Assembly (NCBI GenBank): GCA_020055645.1
Contig: CM034547.1
Coordinates: 7,239,280 to 7,303,279, forward strand
Origin: Tomocerus qinae
Taxonomy: Eukaryota; Arthropoda; Collembola; Entomobryomorpha; Tomoceridae
Direction of reading: 5' to 3'
DNA: 64,000 nt
The position numbers and the translations under genes are program-made. The notes under the pieces were generated by a model, which was not told the DNA's origin, did not search any database, and saw only the letters and a program-made list of their open reading frames with translations. Positions 28,501 through 40,019 of the stretch are shown in pieces (position 1 is the first letter of the stretch; each line of letters starts with the position of its first letter).

Positions 28501-31500
28501 AAAGTAAGTATAACTTATTGTCAGTATCACAAACAATCAGTCGTGTCTCACTTCAGTTCTACTACAGTGTCTATCTATATGGTCCGGGTCTCTTCTTCTG
28601 TTACTAACAATAAGGTAGGCCAGGCCAGGATTGTTGTGTGATGTAAAGTTGGAGTAAAAAGAGGTAAGGTACTTGTAAGAAGGAGATCTATTACTTTGAT
28701 AACGAAAGAAACACTATTATCCTTTTCGGGCTCACATCACATAGCATCACCTACACTTCCAATGAACAAACGCCCATCCTTATATAGTTACCTATTGCAG
28801 GTTACTTACGTATGAATTAACAAAAATCCAATGACTAACTCTCTGACAAACCCTTTAGTTAGCCAGTACAATAGACTATGAAGGGTTAAGGCACCTTAAC
28901 TCTCGTCGTCAACTTCCTTTCGTTCACCATCATTCGATATATTATGACATTCGTGGAGAGTACATTCCTATACTATATTTACCCTTCCACATAGTGTGCA
29001 ATCAGAAAATAAATAATTGTGGCAGTCACGTACAGAGTGTTTGGGATCTCTTTAAAAACACATTTATGACAAAACCACATTATAAATAAAATCAACATTA
29101 CAATCGCCATTAAGATATCCGTAGTGTATCATGTTATAAATTGGTCAATCTACTTGCAGTAAACCCACCTATAACATCTACTAAACCCAAATAAAATAAG
29201 AATTTAATCTGCCCTAAGTAATTCTAATGTATTTTTTAAAGAATTGATTTTTATCAGGGAATTTTATGCATTCACTCTTCAATGTACCATGTAAGGCATA
29301 TTTCTTCATGCAATTAAATATAGGTTTATATGGACACAGGTAAATATACGAGTGTACTTTCTGTCAATTAACGTTTATATCAGACCTGACTCTGACCCTC
29401 CACTTTGTTTTAACAATGGAGACGGAAGACGCAACTTATAGACATTTAGAGAGCCGTGGCAAAGTTTTAATACACTCAGCCAGGCTATTCATGCCAAGCA
29501 GCCTAAGTCGTGTCCTCTTAACTCTTTAACCTCGCCAGCTTTTTACAATAGATTAATAGGTCCGTCATTATCCAAATGTTTCAGTTTTTTTTCACTTCTT
29601 CTCCGTCAGAAAGCATAAGTCAAGTTGCTCTTTTTTTGTCGTGCCTTGTCTGCTTGCTCTGACTTATGCCAACAAAACAAAAAGCACTCCAAAAAATCAC
29701 ATCAGTCTGAGTCTACTCAAACGAATGACGGTACATCACTAACAATACTTAAAATCTATTCTATCTCGAATATACTGAACTCTCCTATTAAACACACCTA
29801 CTGTATTGTCCATGACTCCTACAATTACTTATAATGTCCCCGAATCCATACTTTACTCCATAAATGTTCGTAATGCACGCATTAAATTACATCCCTACCT
29901 GTATAACTATCCTAAGTAATAGCAATGAGAAACGAAAGGCTTTTATTTGGTTTTTGTTGAACCACTCGATTTAATACTCTTTCTATTATTGCCAAATAGA
30001 TTGTGTACTACCTACCGTACCGACACAGTCTGTGTTCTATACACACTTATTATTATTGTTATGGAAAGATAGCCCAATTTCGCATCTCACGACTTTCCTG
30101 TCCTGCACGCTGACTGTTCTAGACATAAGTATCATTATGTAGTACCGGCGGATAGGACTAACCAAGGTAAAACAGATATCTACCACTCGCATGAGTATTC
30201 TCAATAAACTTTGTACAGTATTAAAATCAATGTAATGTTAGTGTACTGTACATCCATAATCCAACAAGCAGTACACAATTTCAGCGTAGTAATATTTTTT
30301 ATGCAAGAGAATTTTTCCCTGAAACATTGTTATCTATCACAATATTTGGCTATCTGTTGGGTTGCATATATTTATTAGAGGGGTGCCTAGTTTATTACTG
30401 ATGTGATGTGCGAGATAGGAGTTCGAGGTAAAGGTAAAGTTCTAATGACGCACGGTGCACACCTGTTGCACAGCAAAAGAGAACTAAGGAAAGAGCAAAG
30501 GCTACGGCTACAATACAATCTATTACATCACAGAGTTGTAAAGAAAACTATCAGACGCTTAGATTCTTCGTTTGTCTACCTCCACCTTACTTACTTTGCA
30601 CACCAGACAGTTGTTGTGTGTTTTATATCAATGTTTAATGATTTGCTTCGCATTTTCAAAGAAATGTTTACATTTTTCACTTGCTACCATTAAAAGGTAG
30701 ACGTATTTCTAGTGCTCTCATATTTTTCTGAGGATATGATATATTATACCTAATTAAGACTCCTTCATTACATATTCACAACAAAAGATTTACATGTACG
30801 TGAAATTCGATACACAAGTAGAACTACATATAAGATAACTGATTGCTACTGTAGATATCACATGTACCATTCCAAAAGTAAGTCAGTTTTAGCTGATGGG
30901 CAAATATCAGGAATCAGGACAAAGACATAGCAAACATAGATGGGACAAGAAGCCTCATTATTATTATTATTGCTGCAGAACAACCTAAGTCTAAAGCTAA
31001 CACTTAAAGCTGTCAAAATAAATCGTCAGCTGATATGATTGAATCTTTTCCTACCCTCCAGACAGGGGGAATATTTTTATTCGTTATTCTGACTCGGTGA
31101 TAATAAGGATATTATTAGACGATGATGTTCCATGGCTCCAGTGTGAAACTCCTCTATCATTTATGATGATTTCCTCAAGTTTTTTCCTTGGTAAACGTCA
31201 TAAAATAGGCCTAGTAGTGCATAAGATAAGACTTGCATGCACGCTCGAAAAAAGTATGCTAAGGCATTATTATTTGCAATCAGCCTTTTCATTTGAAGCA
31301 ATAATTAGGGATGCTTAGGCTATCTGTAGTGGATTGGATTGGGTAGACGGATTATTGGTGTTCAAATGAAATGAGCACATCTAATATTACTCAGTATATG
31401 AACTTTGATTTAAGACTTTTCTTATAGATGTGTGAAAGCTTCTTATAAAATCAACGTAAAGAAATAATAGTATAATGTAGTAGTATTAGTATTACAGAAA

Positions 31501-31674
31501 GTAATAGGAGCAAATGAACCTTACTACCTAGTAATAACTAATTTGTATCCTGAAGCTGTGTTAGGAATAAGTAATTCCGTGTTCTTTACACATAGCACAT
31601 CTTAAAACGAAAGGTGCATGATATACCTCCCTAATGAAATAGAGTATGCAGACACAATAATATTCTTTGCGTAC
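19549..31674 (-). other. grainyhead intron 4 (12.1 kb)
   Basis: Donor GTACGC, acceptor TTTTGCAG. The largest complete intron in the window. It is A+T-rich, with scattered TAG/TAC triplet runs (for example 21058-21070) and short TTGACTTGA words. No nested gene, RNA gene or transposon ORF could be recognised on either strand. Confidence 0.88.
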
Positions 31675-31837
31675 CTTAACAGTTTGTGATTTCAAATGTT
31701 TATCCGATTCGGGAATGTACTCGAGGGTGATGCCGTAGAATTGTCCTTTGTTAATGTACGTGATGCGATCATCTTCCCTTCGCTGACTCGTTGAGATCGG
31801 AGACTCCAAGTAATATCGGAATCCGTAGTTGGAAAAC
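31675..31837 (-). CDS. grh: grainyhead exon 4: CP2 DNA-binding domain, first core block (residues 407-461)
   Basis: Fourth coding exon, 163 nt: one base finishing Leu407, then 54 codons ending AAG before the donor GTACGC. It encodes [15 protein letters not shown] (408-422), [19 protein letters not shown] (424-442) and ITLEY (443-447), near-identical to fly Grainyhead over this block and diagnostic for the family (TFCP2-type paralogues are much more divergent here). This part forms the immunoglobulin-like core of the CP2 DNA-binding domain. The exon ends QTVK, and exon 5 continues TVVML where fly has SV.ML. The +-strand sequence contains the first in-frame ATG-like position at 31809, but that is only the CTC/TTG codon region inside the exon and not a start. 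Confidence 0.97.
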
Positions 31838-32012
31838 CTACAATTAAGTAAAATTAGACATCAGTCAGACAATCCTTCTCCTCTTGTCTTGGCCCAATCA
31901 ACCAAGGATCACAAGCAACAACTTTTAATGAGAATCAGATCAGAGAGTAACTTAAGACATGTAAGGAAAGCCGCTGATTCCAGCATTTCAAAGCAATCAG
32001 ACAGTTTCTTAC
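31838..32012 (-). other. grainyhead intron 3 (175 bp)
   Basis: Short intron between the two exons that open the DNA-binding domain: donor GTAAGA, acceptor TTAATTGTAG. It interrupts the Leu407 codon after its second base. Reading through it meets a stop at once (TAA in the donor). Confidence 0.95.
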
Positions 32013-32170
32013 AATTTCGGTATTTGGATTTTATCGGCTTCACTCTGACGGCCAAAGTCGTGCCAAGGTCGCGTAGATTTCGGTTGGGAGGGGGTCGTTC
32101 TGCCGTTTGTACCTGAGCTGCTGTCTCCGCACATAAGTCCAGGGTGACAAATCTCATTATAGTCAAAACC
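32013..32170 (-). CDS. grh: grainyhead exon 3: entry to the CP2 DNA-binding domain (residues 355-406 plus 2 nt)
   Basis: Third coding exon, 158 nt. The acceptor is a long T tract ending in TTTACAG; the donor is GTAAGA. It starts in phase 0 after Gln354 with GFDYNEICHPG, matching the FDY.E.C.PG segment found before the DNA-binding domain in fly Grainyhead. It ends with RPWHDFGRQ (388-396) and ADKIQIPK (399-406), a signature of the start of the CP2 domain in Grainyhead proteins. The spacer between them is short and rich in Ser, Thr and Pro. The last two bases TT join the first G of exon 4 to make Leu407. Only 175 bp separate it from exon 4, the one short intron in this part of the gene. Confidence 0.95.
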
Positions 32171-35100
32171 CTGTAAAGCAAAAAAAATATTTCAAATTAC
32201 TCCACTTAGTCATCAAAATACGTACACATACTTAAATTACTTCTTTCCCATGACACAAAAAATCCTCTTTGTTTCCTAATTGTTTTTTTCCGACTGTATT
32301 ATATAAGCTGTACTTCAATGTGAACTAATTGTCAATAAACATTCTTAACAAAGTCAGGGTTGTTGACGTTCCTGCTTTTATTTTCTATGTACGTGTGTTA
32401 AGTAGTCCTGTTGGCTTTGTCCACATTATAACTGCTTTGGCAAGTATGAGGTACATATAAGCTATGTAATGTAGGTAAAATGTATCATGGATACAAATAC
32501 AAGTCTGTATCCTGTTTTACTTCTGTGGTAGTGCCTAAGTAATAGAATACCTGTATGTTATCTAACAACATAGCCAAGAAAACCTTCGTCTGACTGAGAC
32601 ACCCAACAAGGTATGTATATTTTCTACCGGCTGACATACTATTCTGAAAATGATTACCATTTGAACATACATGTAACAATTATCTATGTCAACATCTTCT
32701 GCATTCATCACATCACGTCGTACAGCATCACAAAAACAGCACTGACCTTTGATTCTCAATTTATCGAAGGAAATAAAAATTGCGTCAGCTAAATATGGTA
32801 CTCATTCTTCTGCAAAAATCTATAAATGCCGTTTGTTAGACATCAACACAATTTCAAGTAACCACTTAATATTCACCAACCGATCTTACATACGAATTCT
32901 TTATACAGTGGCTAAACACTCTCAAAGTTTCAAAACAAAGAGATAGAGATAATGCCATGGGTAATTAAAAGCGGCCTATTAAAACATTTCAGCTTCATCA
33001 AAACTCTGTCCACATACAAATGGTAGTATAATCCTAATGAACAGAAAAGCATAAATGTATTATAGCTAATGGCTATTATGATTTACTGATAGAAAATTCA
33101 AAGGCATGCGCATGTATTTTTGAGGCTAGTGGAACTTCAAGTATGAGTCTGAGAAAAACGTAGGTTATAACTGACAATGAGCCATGCCAGTGAAATGCAG
33201 AGTCATTAAATAAAAGTCAATTGCATATTTTCACCTGCTGAGAAGTTATTTAGGAAAATGTTCCGTTTACGCTGAGTTATTGTTATTACTACATTTTATG
33301 ATTACGATAAGTCTTATCCTTCCCACATACCCGAACGATATACAATCTGCTTTCTGAATGTAAATACCATTTTTTCCTTTCAGACAGATTCTTATTTTAT
33401 ACATCGCACAAATATTGCCCATTGGCTCCTTATTGTACGCAACAATGAATTCAGTTTTTCGTCTCATACTTGTTAGTTTTGCTAAAGTAGCCAAAGCACT
33501 GCGACTCCTAGACCAATTGATGCTTTTAGCTACCTGTATTTTTTACCAAATCTACATACATCTCCTTGAATCAAACGTATAAAAAGTCTTCTTATTTGTT
33601 TACGTCACCAGTTCATGGAAATCAAAAAAATAATGTATTTGAACTGCCTTGGATAACTACCTATAATTCAATAGTGGGTAAGTAGTGTGTGTGTTATTTA
33701 ATCTGTACATATCCCTTCACTTCTCTGCTCATTTCAATTATTTTCACAACTAGCGAACATTATCGTTATTCTATGAGTGGAAACAGTTAAGTAGGTATTA
33801 CTGTTTTTATTTATTACTGACATTATCGTTATGACATACGTAAAAGTAGTGACTAATGACACAGGCAGCAACAATAATATTAAGTTTACTGAAACATTAA
33901 TATTCTACATAATACTGTAGCTAATCGCATTTATATCGCAGTGCATGTACACTGTATGTAATCACATGTAATGTATTTAAGCCTAGAATGCATAATGAAC
34001 GAAAAGAATAAAATTGCATTGATCAACATGATTATCAGAATAATTCAGAATGGCCAAGTGAATGGAAAGTGCAGTTGTATTGTAGCATGCACTTGTTGGC
34101 CAACTGAATATTGGTGGTCGTGTATATTGTAAGTGTACTAATCTGTTATCATAGGAGGTATAATGTCCCTTTTCTGCCAGCCTACCTATTGCACTTGCAG
34201 TGCATTGTATACAATTTGTGCAGCAACAATAAACAGGTGTATAGTAATTTGAAAACATAAAATACGAACCCAAATGCATTTATCCTGCTCAGAATAAGAT
34301 TGAAGACTGGGACAATATAGAGATTATATTACAACAAGTGAGAGAGACCCTACGTGTTTGTAAATAATGTTGTATAATAAGTATATTATAAACACATACT
34401 TAACTAGCAGGTCATATAATCTGTAGTGAGGCTAGCTATAGCCTATACATCACAAGCTAATATCTATAGCATTGCTGTTGTCTGTGTTAGCTAGAGTAAA
34501 CTGTACAGTGCGTCCAGTTCAATCCAGACAAGTCAGTCAGTTCAGTTTGCTAATGAATTTATCAGGATAAATGCCTTGAGTAAGATGACTGCAAAATTTG
34601 TCTGCAATGTAAAATGCAATATCATCTTGTGTAGCCAACACACTACTTACCCACAAAGCAGTACCTGTCTATGAATGTGTTTGTATTCACGTACTGCTAA
34701 CTGCTGCCTACAATTTATATACTATTCCATCCCATCACAGAGGTAAGCTTAGGAATAGCAGAACCTAACGCAATAATAATCTCTTCAAATGGCAACAAGA
34801 AAGATATGAATGAAGAGTCTTGTAATTTATAACGTTCTGACATTAGAAAGTTAATCCAATCTGATTCCTTACTGAATATTTAAAGTGTGGCTGAATAGCA
34901 ATGGCATCTACTATACCTACTTACAATGAACACAATATTTACAAATGCTAAACCACACTAAACAATGATCAATATTTTTCTAGTTATAGTCATGCATTAT
35001 GCTGATTGTGATTACAGTATGCTCCTATTATGCGATTAGTTAGTGGACCTATATTATGCCAAATTACTCCATGCAACTGATACAATACAATAGTGTATAC

Positions 35101-36397
35101 ATGCAATGGTAACATGTTAATTCTATGATACATTGCATCTGTCCTGTCAAATCTAACGAAATTGACCGCAACACAAACAAACTTACTTCTCACTAGTTAT
35201 CACAATAAGTATGTAAACAGATAAGGTAAACAAATCCATACGCAATATTATTGTCTGACGATGAAAATTCCTATTGTCTATAATAGTAGACATAAATAGA
35301 GACCTCTCTATAAATGTCGTATATGGTACAAATGGCTGTGTAGACTTAATGATATGATAAGATTGTATGACATCTCTATACAAACGCGGTAATTTATCTC
35401 CGTAAGGAATAATCTACTTATTATGTGTGCATATAATTAAAGAAAGTAAGTATAGTTCAGAGTATAGAATTTCTTCTTGCAATGCCACCCGAGTAGGTTA
35501 TTCGAATTAGCATTTGTGCTGGCAATAAAAGTTTGTTGCAGGCTATTACTTATTATCTATTGCCTACATGCAGTTCATAACACTGTCTGCTCCCATAATA
35601 AAATGAAATAACCAAACATGTCTGCAGTGCATTAGTAAAATGCAAAGTACGCAGAAGACAATCTAATATGCACAAGTGGCAATGAGTTAGTTTTCTGAGA
35701 AAACACAATCAAATCAAGGAAACATGTGATGAGAGGAATCCTATGTATTTAAGTAATTTGCCAAAGGTTCATGTTTACATGCAATTTGTGTAGCCGTATT
35801 TATTTTCCTACATTCACTGCTAAACAACATAAACTTTTCGTAAACAATAAGCTAAACAAAACTAACTTTTATTTCATTTACTTACTATTTGGACGTATTT
35901 TATTTAGTGCTGTATTGTATTGCCACATGGATGTCATGTAATGTAATGCTGTATGAATATTTATATGCAAATCCTTTGCAGTATTCTTAATGAATGAGAT
36001 AATATATGAGTGTGTGCTTTGTTGTCTTTCGTTTCGTCCCCTCATTCCTTTGCAGTGCTAATAACTAATATTTAATTAATAGAGAAGGGAACGGGAAAGA
36101 ACGTGTTGAGTTGACTGAAGGTGTGTCTCACCTCACATCTGCTAATTAATATGTAAAGTAATTGGAAAAGAACTAAAAACTCATTAAACATGTAAATAGG
36201 CAGTGTAAGTAAGTTTGTGGATATTTGCTTGCACACAGCTCAATGTATAAGTGCAGAAAGTAACATTATGAATTTGTAATTCAAACGGTCACAGCCTAAG
36301 TACTATAATTCAATTTCTAATTGGCATCAGTTAATGAATATTTGCTTCCTAATTTATTAAGAACATGCAATTTTATTTTGTAAGGGTAGTGATTTAC
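32171..36397 (-). other. grainyhead intron 2 (4.2 kb)
   Basis: Donor GTAAAT, acceptor TTTACAG after a run of T. Fly grainyhead carries tissue-specific alternative exons in the central part of the gene; I looked here for a family-like or G+C-rich open block with good splice sites and found none. The short ORFs present are A+T-rich and look like chance. Confidence 0.88.
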
Positions 36398-37166
36398 CTG
36401 TTGAATAGTGGAATGATCTCTGGGAGTTTCGGCACCTATTCCAGAGTCAGGAGAAGGGAGATCGATGGTTACTGGAGTTTTGTATTGTCCAACAGCGGCT
36501 CGGTTGTATCTTTCAACAAACGCGGCGGGGTCATTATTGCCGCCATCGTAGCCACTGAGTGTTCTTGTGTTGTTAGACACACCACTTGCACCATAGTCAT
36601 TGTAATAGTCTCTGAAGTAAGGCTCGTTGGGGGAGGTCACGGTGTAAATCCCCGCAGCACCACTTAAGGTAATACTTCCCCCCGTCCGGAGACTCGTTGT
36701 GAACTGAGAGGGAGAGGTGACAACGACACCGGGTTGTGTGCCGTAGGTTTCGTAAGGGGAAGCCCCGTGGGCGGAGGGGTTACTGAGGGTCGCAAACAAT
36801 TGGGGCGACTGGTAGGGGTGGTCATCTGAGGGGGATACTGACACATTGGGGTTTCCCGAACCTCCAGAAACTCCTAGGATGCCGTTCATTCTAGGACTTC
36901 CGGATCCACCCGGGGAATGTGCATTTTCTTCTTTGATAATTATTACTCCTCCAGAGGAGGGGGGAGGGCCGGAGGAAGGGTCGGCAGGGCTGAGGGAATC
37001 TCCATTTGTGTAGCGGTGACCGTTTTGCGTGATTTTCGATGTGAGTTTTGACTCTCCTCTCCGTAGCACTGAGTTTTGCAATTTGTTGCCGGGAATTTGG
37101 CTTGTGACGAATACTTCGTTTATATCTCCATTTGTAAGTTTGCTTGCCTGAGTGACGGCGACAGGT
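36398..37166 (-). CDS. grh: grainyhead exon 2: Gly/Ser/Pro-rich linker (residues 98-354)
   Basis: Second coding exon, 769 nt, preceded by a T-rich tract and TCAG, and ended by CAG|GTAAAT. The first base completes Ser98; 256 full codons follow. It links the N-terminal activation segment to the DNA-binding domain and is probably mostly disordered. It is rich in Gly, Ser and Pro from about 155 to 300. Visible islands are IIIKEEN (173-179, a psi-K-x-E site), an aromatic/acidic patch EPYFRDYYNDY (279-289), and a Pro/Asp segment TIDLPSPDSGIGAETPRD (331-348) just before the splice. Its composition is clearly richer in G+C than the introns. No known domain falls in this stretch in the family, and sequence and length vary widely between species. 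An apparent start at 37081 is a TTG inside the exon, not a real start. The exon is supported by its open frame and matching phases on both sides. Confidence 0.92.
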
Positions 37167-39577
37167 CTGAAAAAATTAAATAAACATTTTAATTACCAGT
37201 TGAGCAATGAAGTAAATCTTACATTTACACAGCATCCATTTAGCATAAATCATCCGTCCTTACTACTAGCAGACCATTAATTCAAATGTTCTTGCTCACT
37301 ATTTAAGATAGCTTTTTAGGACAACGTTTTAGTTTGAAATCTTTATAGTACTGCACTTACACGATGATGACATACTCTCACAAGAATAGTCCATTCAATT
37401 CAAATAAATAAATTGCTGCAAAGACAAATTCCTAGCTAGAGAGCTTTCCCTTGTAAAAATTCAAAATGACTTGGCTTCAGATGTGTTTCTTCGTGCAGAG
37501 TATCCCTTTTTCGTGCCTACTTCAAACACTGCCAACTAACACACAGATACAATGCCTACGTGTCTCATCAACTCTTTTGTCTCATAAATTCCTCGAGACT
37601 CATAACATAACAAGCATCTTTAGAAATGTCTCTGCTAGCTACATCTGCTATTAAAGTTGACACGGACACTATTCTTTACTTTTAGTGCAGACTATAGAGA
37701 ACTAACCATTATTCTGTGCAGATCCTATTTATTTGTATTAGTATTCAAAGTATGTCTATGCATATAAAATATCCACTAAGCTACCTACCACTACTGCAAA
37801 TATAGTAGTAGGAGATAACTGCCTAAGTACACACACACGAACACAATGCAGAACAATAAAGAAAAGATTCAGAGTCTCGCCAGACAGTTAGTCACATTCT
37901 TATCTGATCGCCTCTCGTGTTTCTCCTCACTAATCAGCTCCTCAGTCCAAAGCTCATTAACATAATTAGAAATTTTAATTTTACGACTTCTGATCGCATA
38001 AATTCTCTCTGCCAATGGCCAATAGAGAACAAACTTTAGTAGAAGGCTGATGTGATCTTTGTTAGCTACATAAAAGTAGCCAGCCAATCTATGCAACTCA
38101 TTTACACAATACGCAATTCAGCCAGCCCTTAAGTTGAGCATTAAATAGACCTCGTAGACTTGTTTATCTCTCACATAAAGAAATACAATACAATACCCCT
38201 GCTAATAGCAGTACAAATACAATACACCCAATTTTCATTTAACTCTTCTTATTATCTACGAGAACATTCATGAAATCACTGACAATCGAATTCAATTCAA
38301 CAGATCACTAACAATAAGCAATTCCCTAGAGACGAAACTGCCATATGCCATGCAATGTGGAATATAGTCCATTAGTACTGCACTGACAATCAGGGCTATA
38401 GTATCAATATCTCATTCCATAATGGGGTGTCAGCCAATGGACTTGCAACACTCTGCTCGCAAATCATTCTTTATTTCTACGTTTTAATGTTTCTTTACGT
38501 TTTTTTGTAGAAAAATAATGAAATCAGTTTGTACTCTGCCAAGTGTAACTATATTTTGCAAATGATCTAATCGCATTGACTATTGTTAACGATGTGAATG
38601 GACAAAGAACAGAAAATACCGCAGATTGCCTAATCATGTCTTTATTTTAAAATTGTGTGTAAATAAATTAGTTCCCTCTATGACATTCTGCATTCTTATG
38701 ATATTGCATCTGTGACAATTCTTCTCTTAATGTAATAGAATGAGAAATCTCATTATTTCTAAGTAGGTACCTCACTATAATGTCCATACACTTAGTCTAA
38801 GATAATAAATTCGCCAAAGTTTTTTCTTTCTTTGCCTTGTATCGTTGAAATAGAATCTCCTGCGGCAAAACTATTACTACAGTTCTGTATATTGTTCAAC
38901 AATGTTACTCTTTACCTCGTATTTGTATCGTATCACATTATCATCTCTTATTTTTCTGAACTTGTGCAAAAATGCGTAGGCTACGATTTGCATATTCATG
39001 AGATGGAAAGGATTTATGCGACGGCTGCGTCTTATCTCAAGACATCTCCCATTTCAATCCCAATTTTCAACTACCCAAGCATCTGTATTATTATTACATT
39101 CAGTTCTGTCCCTAGGTGAGAGTAGGTGACTACTTTTATCTAAATCCAACTAAGTCACCATAAAAACAGATCAAACTTACTACGAAATAAATATATTATG
39201 CATCTCCGTTTTGTACCTGCTTCATTTTACTATTGTACGTTATCTGTAAGTACTTTGCATACTTATCGCTAGATTAAACATTTGGAGACCAAGGGCGAAG
39301 CGAAATAAACGGAACATATCCCTATTGGTATTTATATCGAGAGGGTGAAGGTGAGATGTAAAATCCTAGCCAAGCCAAACTCATCTAAACTAAAGTGAGT
39401 AATGCACTCCATTTAAGAAAGGAAGAAGCCACCTGCCCTCCTATTTAACATTTAATCGCTTTATTCTCCCACACAATCATACATATCACTATCTGCGTTT
39501 CTTTGTTAAGGACAAAAGTTTATTAGTCTATTAGACAAAATACACCGGCAGCACACATCATTATGTCTTTCAGTCAT

Positions 39578-39644
39578 GGAAAACAAGCGATGTGACTTTA
39601 CAGGAGCAGGGAATCACCGGACGAGTGGAATTACAGACGCTTCC
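39578..39644 (+). repeat. left arm of a diverged inverted repeat
   Basis: Pairs with 39953-40019 in reverse complement. The core is two exact blocks, GACTTTACAGGA (39594-39605) and GGGAATCACCGGA (39609-39621), separated by three mismatched bases in each arm. The similarity fades outward on both sides to about two matches in three. It is richer in G+C than the DNA around it. It may be a terminal inverted repeat of an old non-autonomous element or a pair of inverted repeat copies. Confidence 0.75.
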
Positions 39645-39952
39645 AAAAGTCGTGCAAGTAAACTTGTACGTGTAGTTAAGAGTCATAACTGGCCTTCTTA
39701 ACACATTTTAATGTGATTAAACATAATTTAATTCTAGATTTACATAACATGTTGAAATAATATGTTGATTACAATCAGCTTTTAAAGTCTGAAGCAATTA
39801 AAACTTGGGTTTATGATTAAAAAAGAAATATTAACTTAATGAATAAATATTAAAGTACAATTGATATTGTACTTAGTACATTGAAATAATAGATATATTA
39901 GATGCCGGATTCTAGCATTAGTTAGCCTACACAAGCTTAATGCTATGCCACT

Positions 39953-40019
39953 GCAAGCGGCGGTAGTTGCACAGCTCCGGTGATTCCCGTATCCTGTAAA
40001 GTCGCATTGCCTGTGTTTC
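39953..40019 (-). repeat. right arm of a diverged inverted repeat
   Basis: Reverse-complement partner of 39578-39644, with core blocks at 39976-39988 and 39992-40003. About 310 bp of A+T-rich DNA lies between the arms. I see no clear target-site duplication at the outer ends, so a transposon origin is not proved. Confidence 0.75.

Noticed and set aside
30403-30693. 96-codon + strand frame in intron 4
   Set aside because: Basic, low similarity to anything known, and opposite strand in an intron; likely chance.
31909-32181. 90-codon minus-strand frame beginning MLYRVLTIMRF
   Set aside because: Wrong frame over exon 3. The family-matching frame is GFDYNEIC...WHDFGRQ.
33267-33494. 75-codon minus-strand frame in intron 2, looked at as a possible alternative exon
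   Set aside because: Not similar to any grainyhead segment known to me, and no G+C rise or clear paired splice sites.
36317-36397. Continuation of the exon 2 frame past 36398
   Set aside because: The donor CAG|GTAAAT and exact phase match to exon 3 (GFDYNEIC) show this is intron read-through.
36365-36667. 100-codon + strand frame
   Set aside because: Antisense shadow of grainyhead exon 2.
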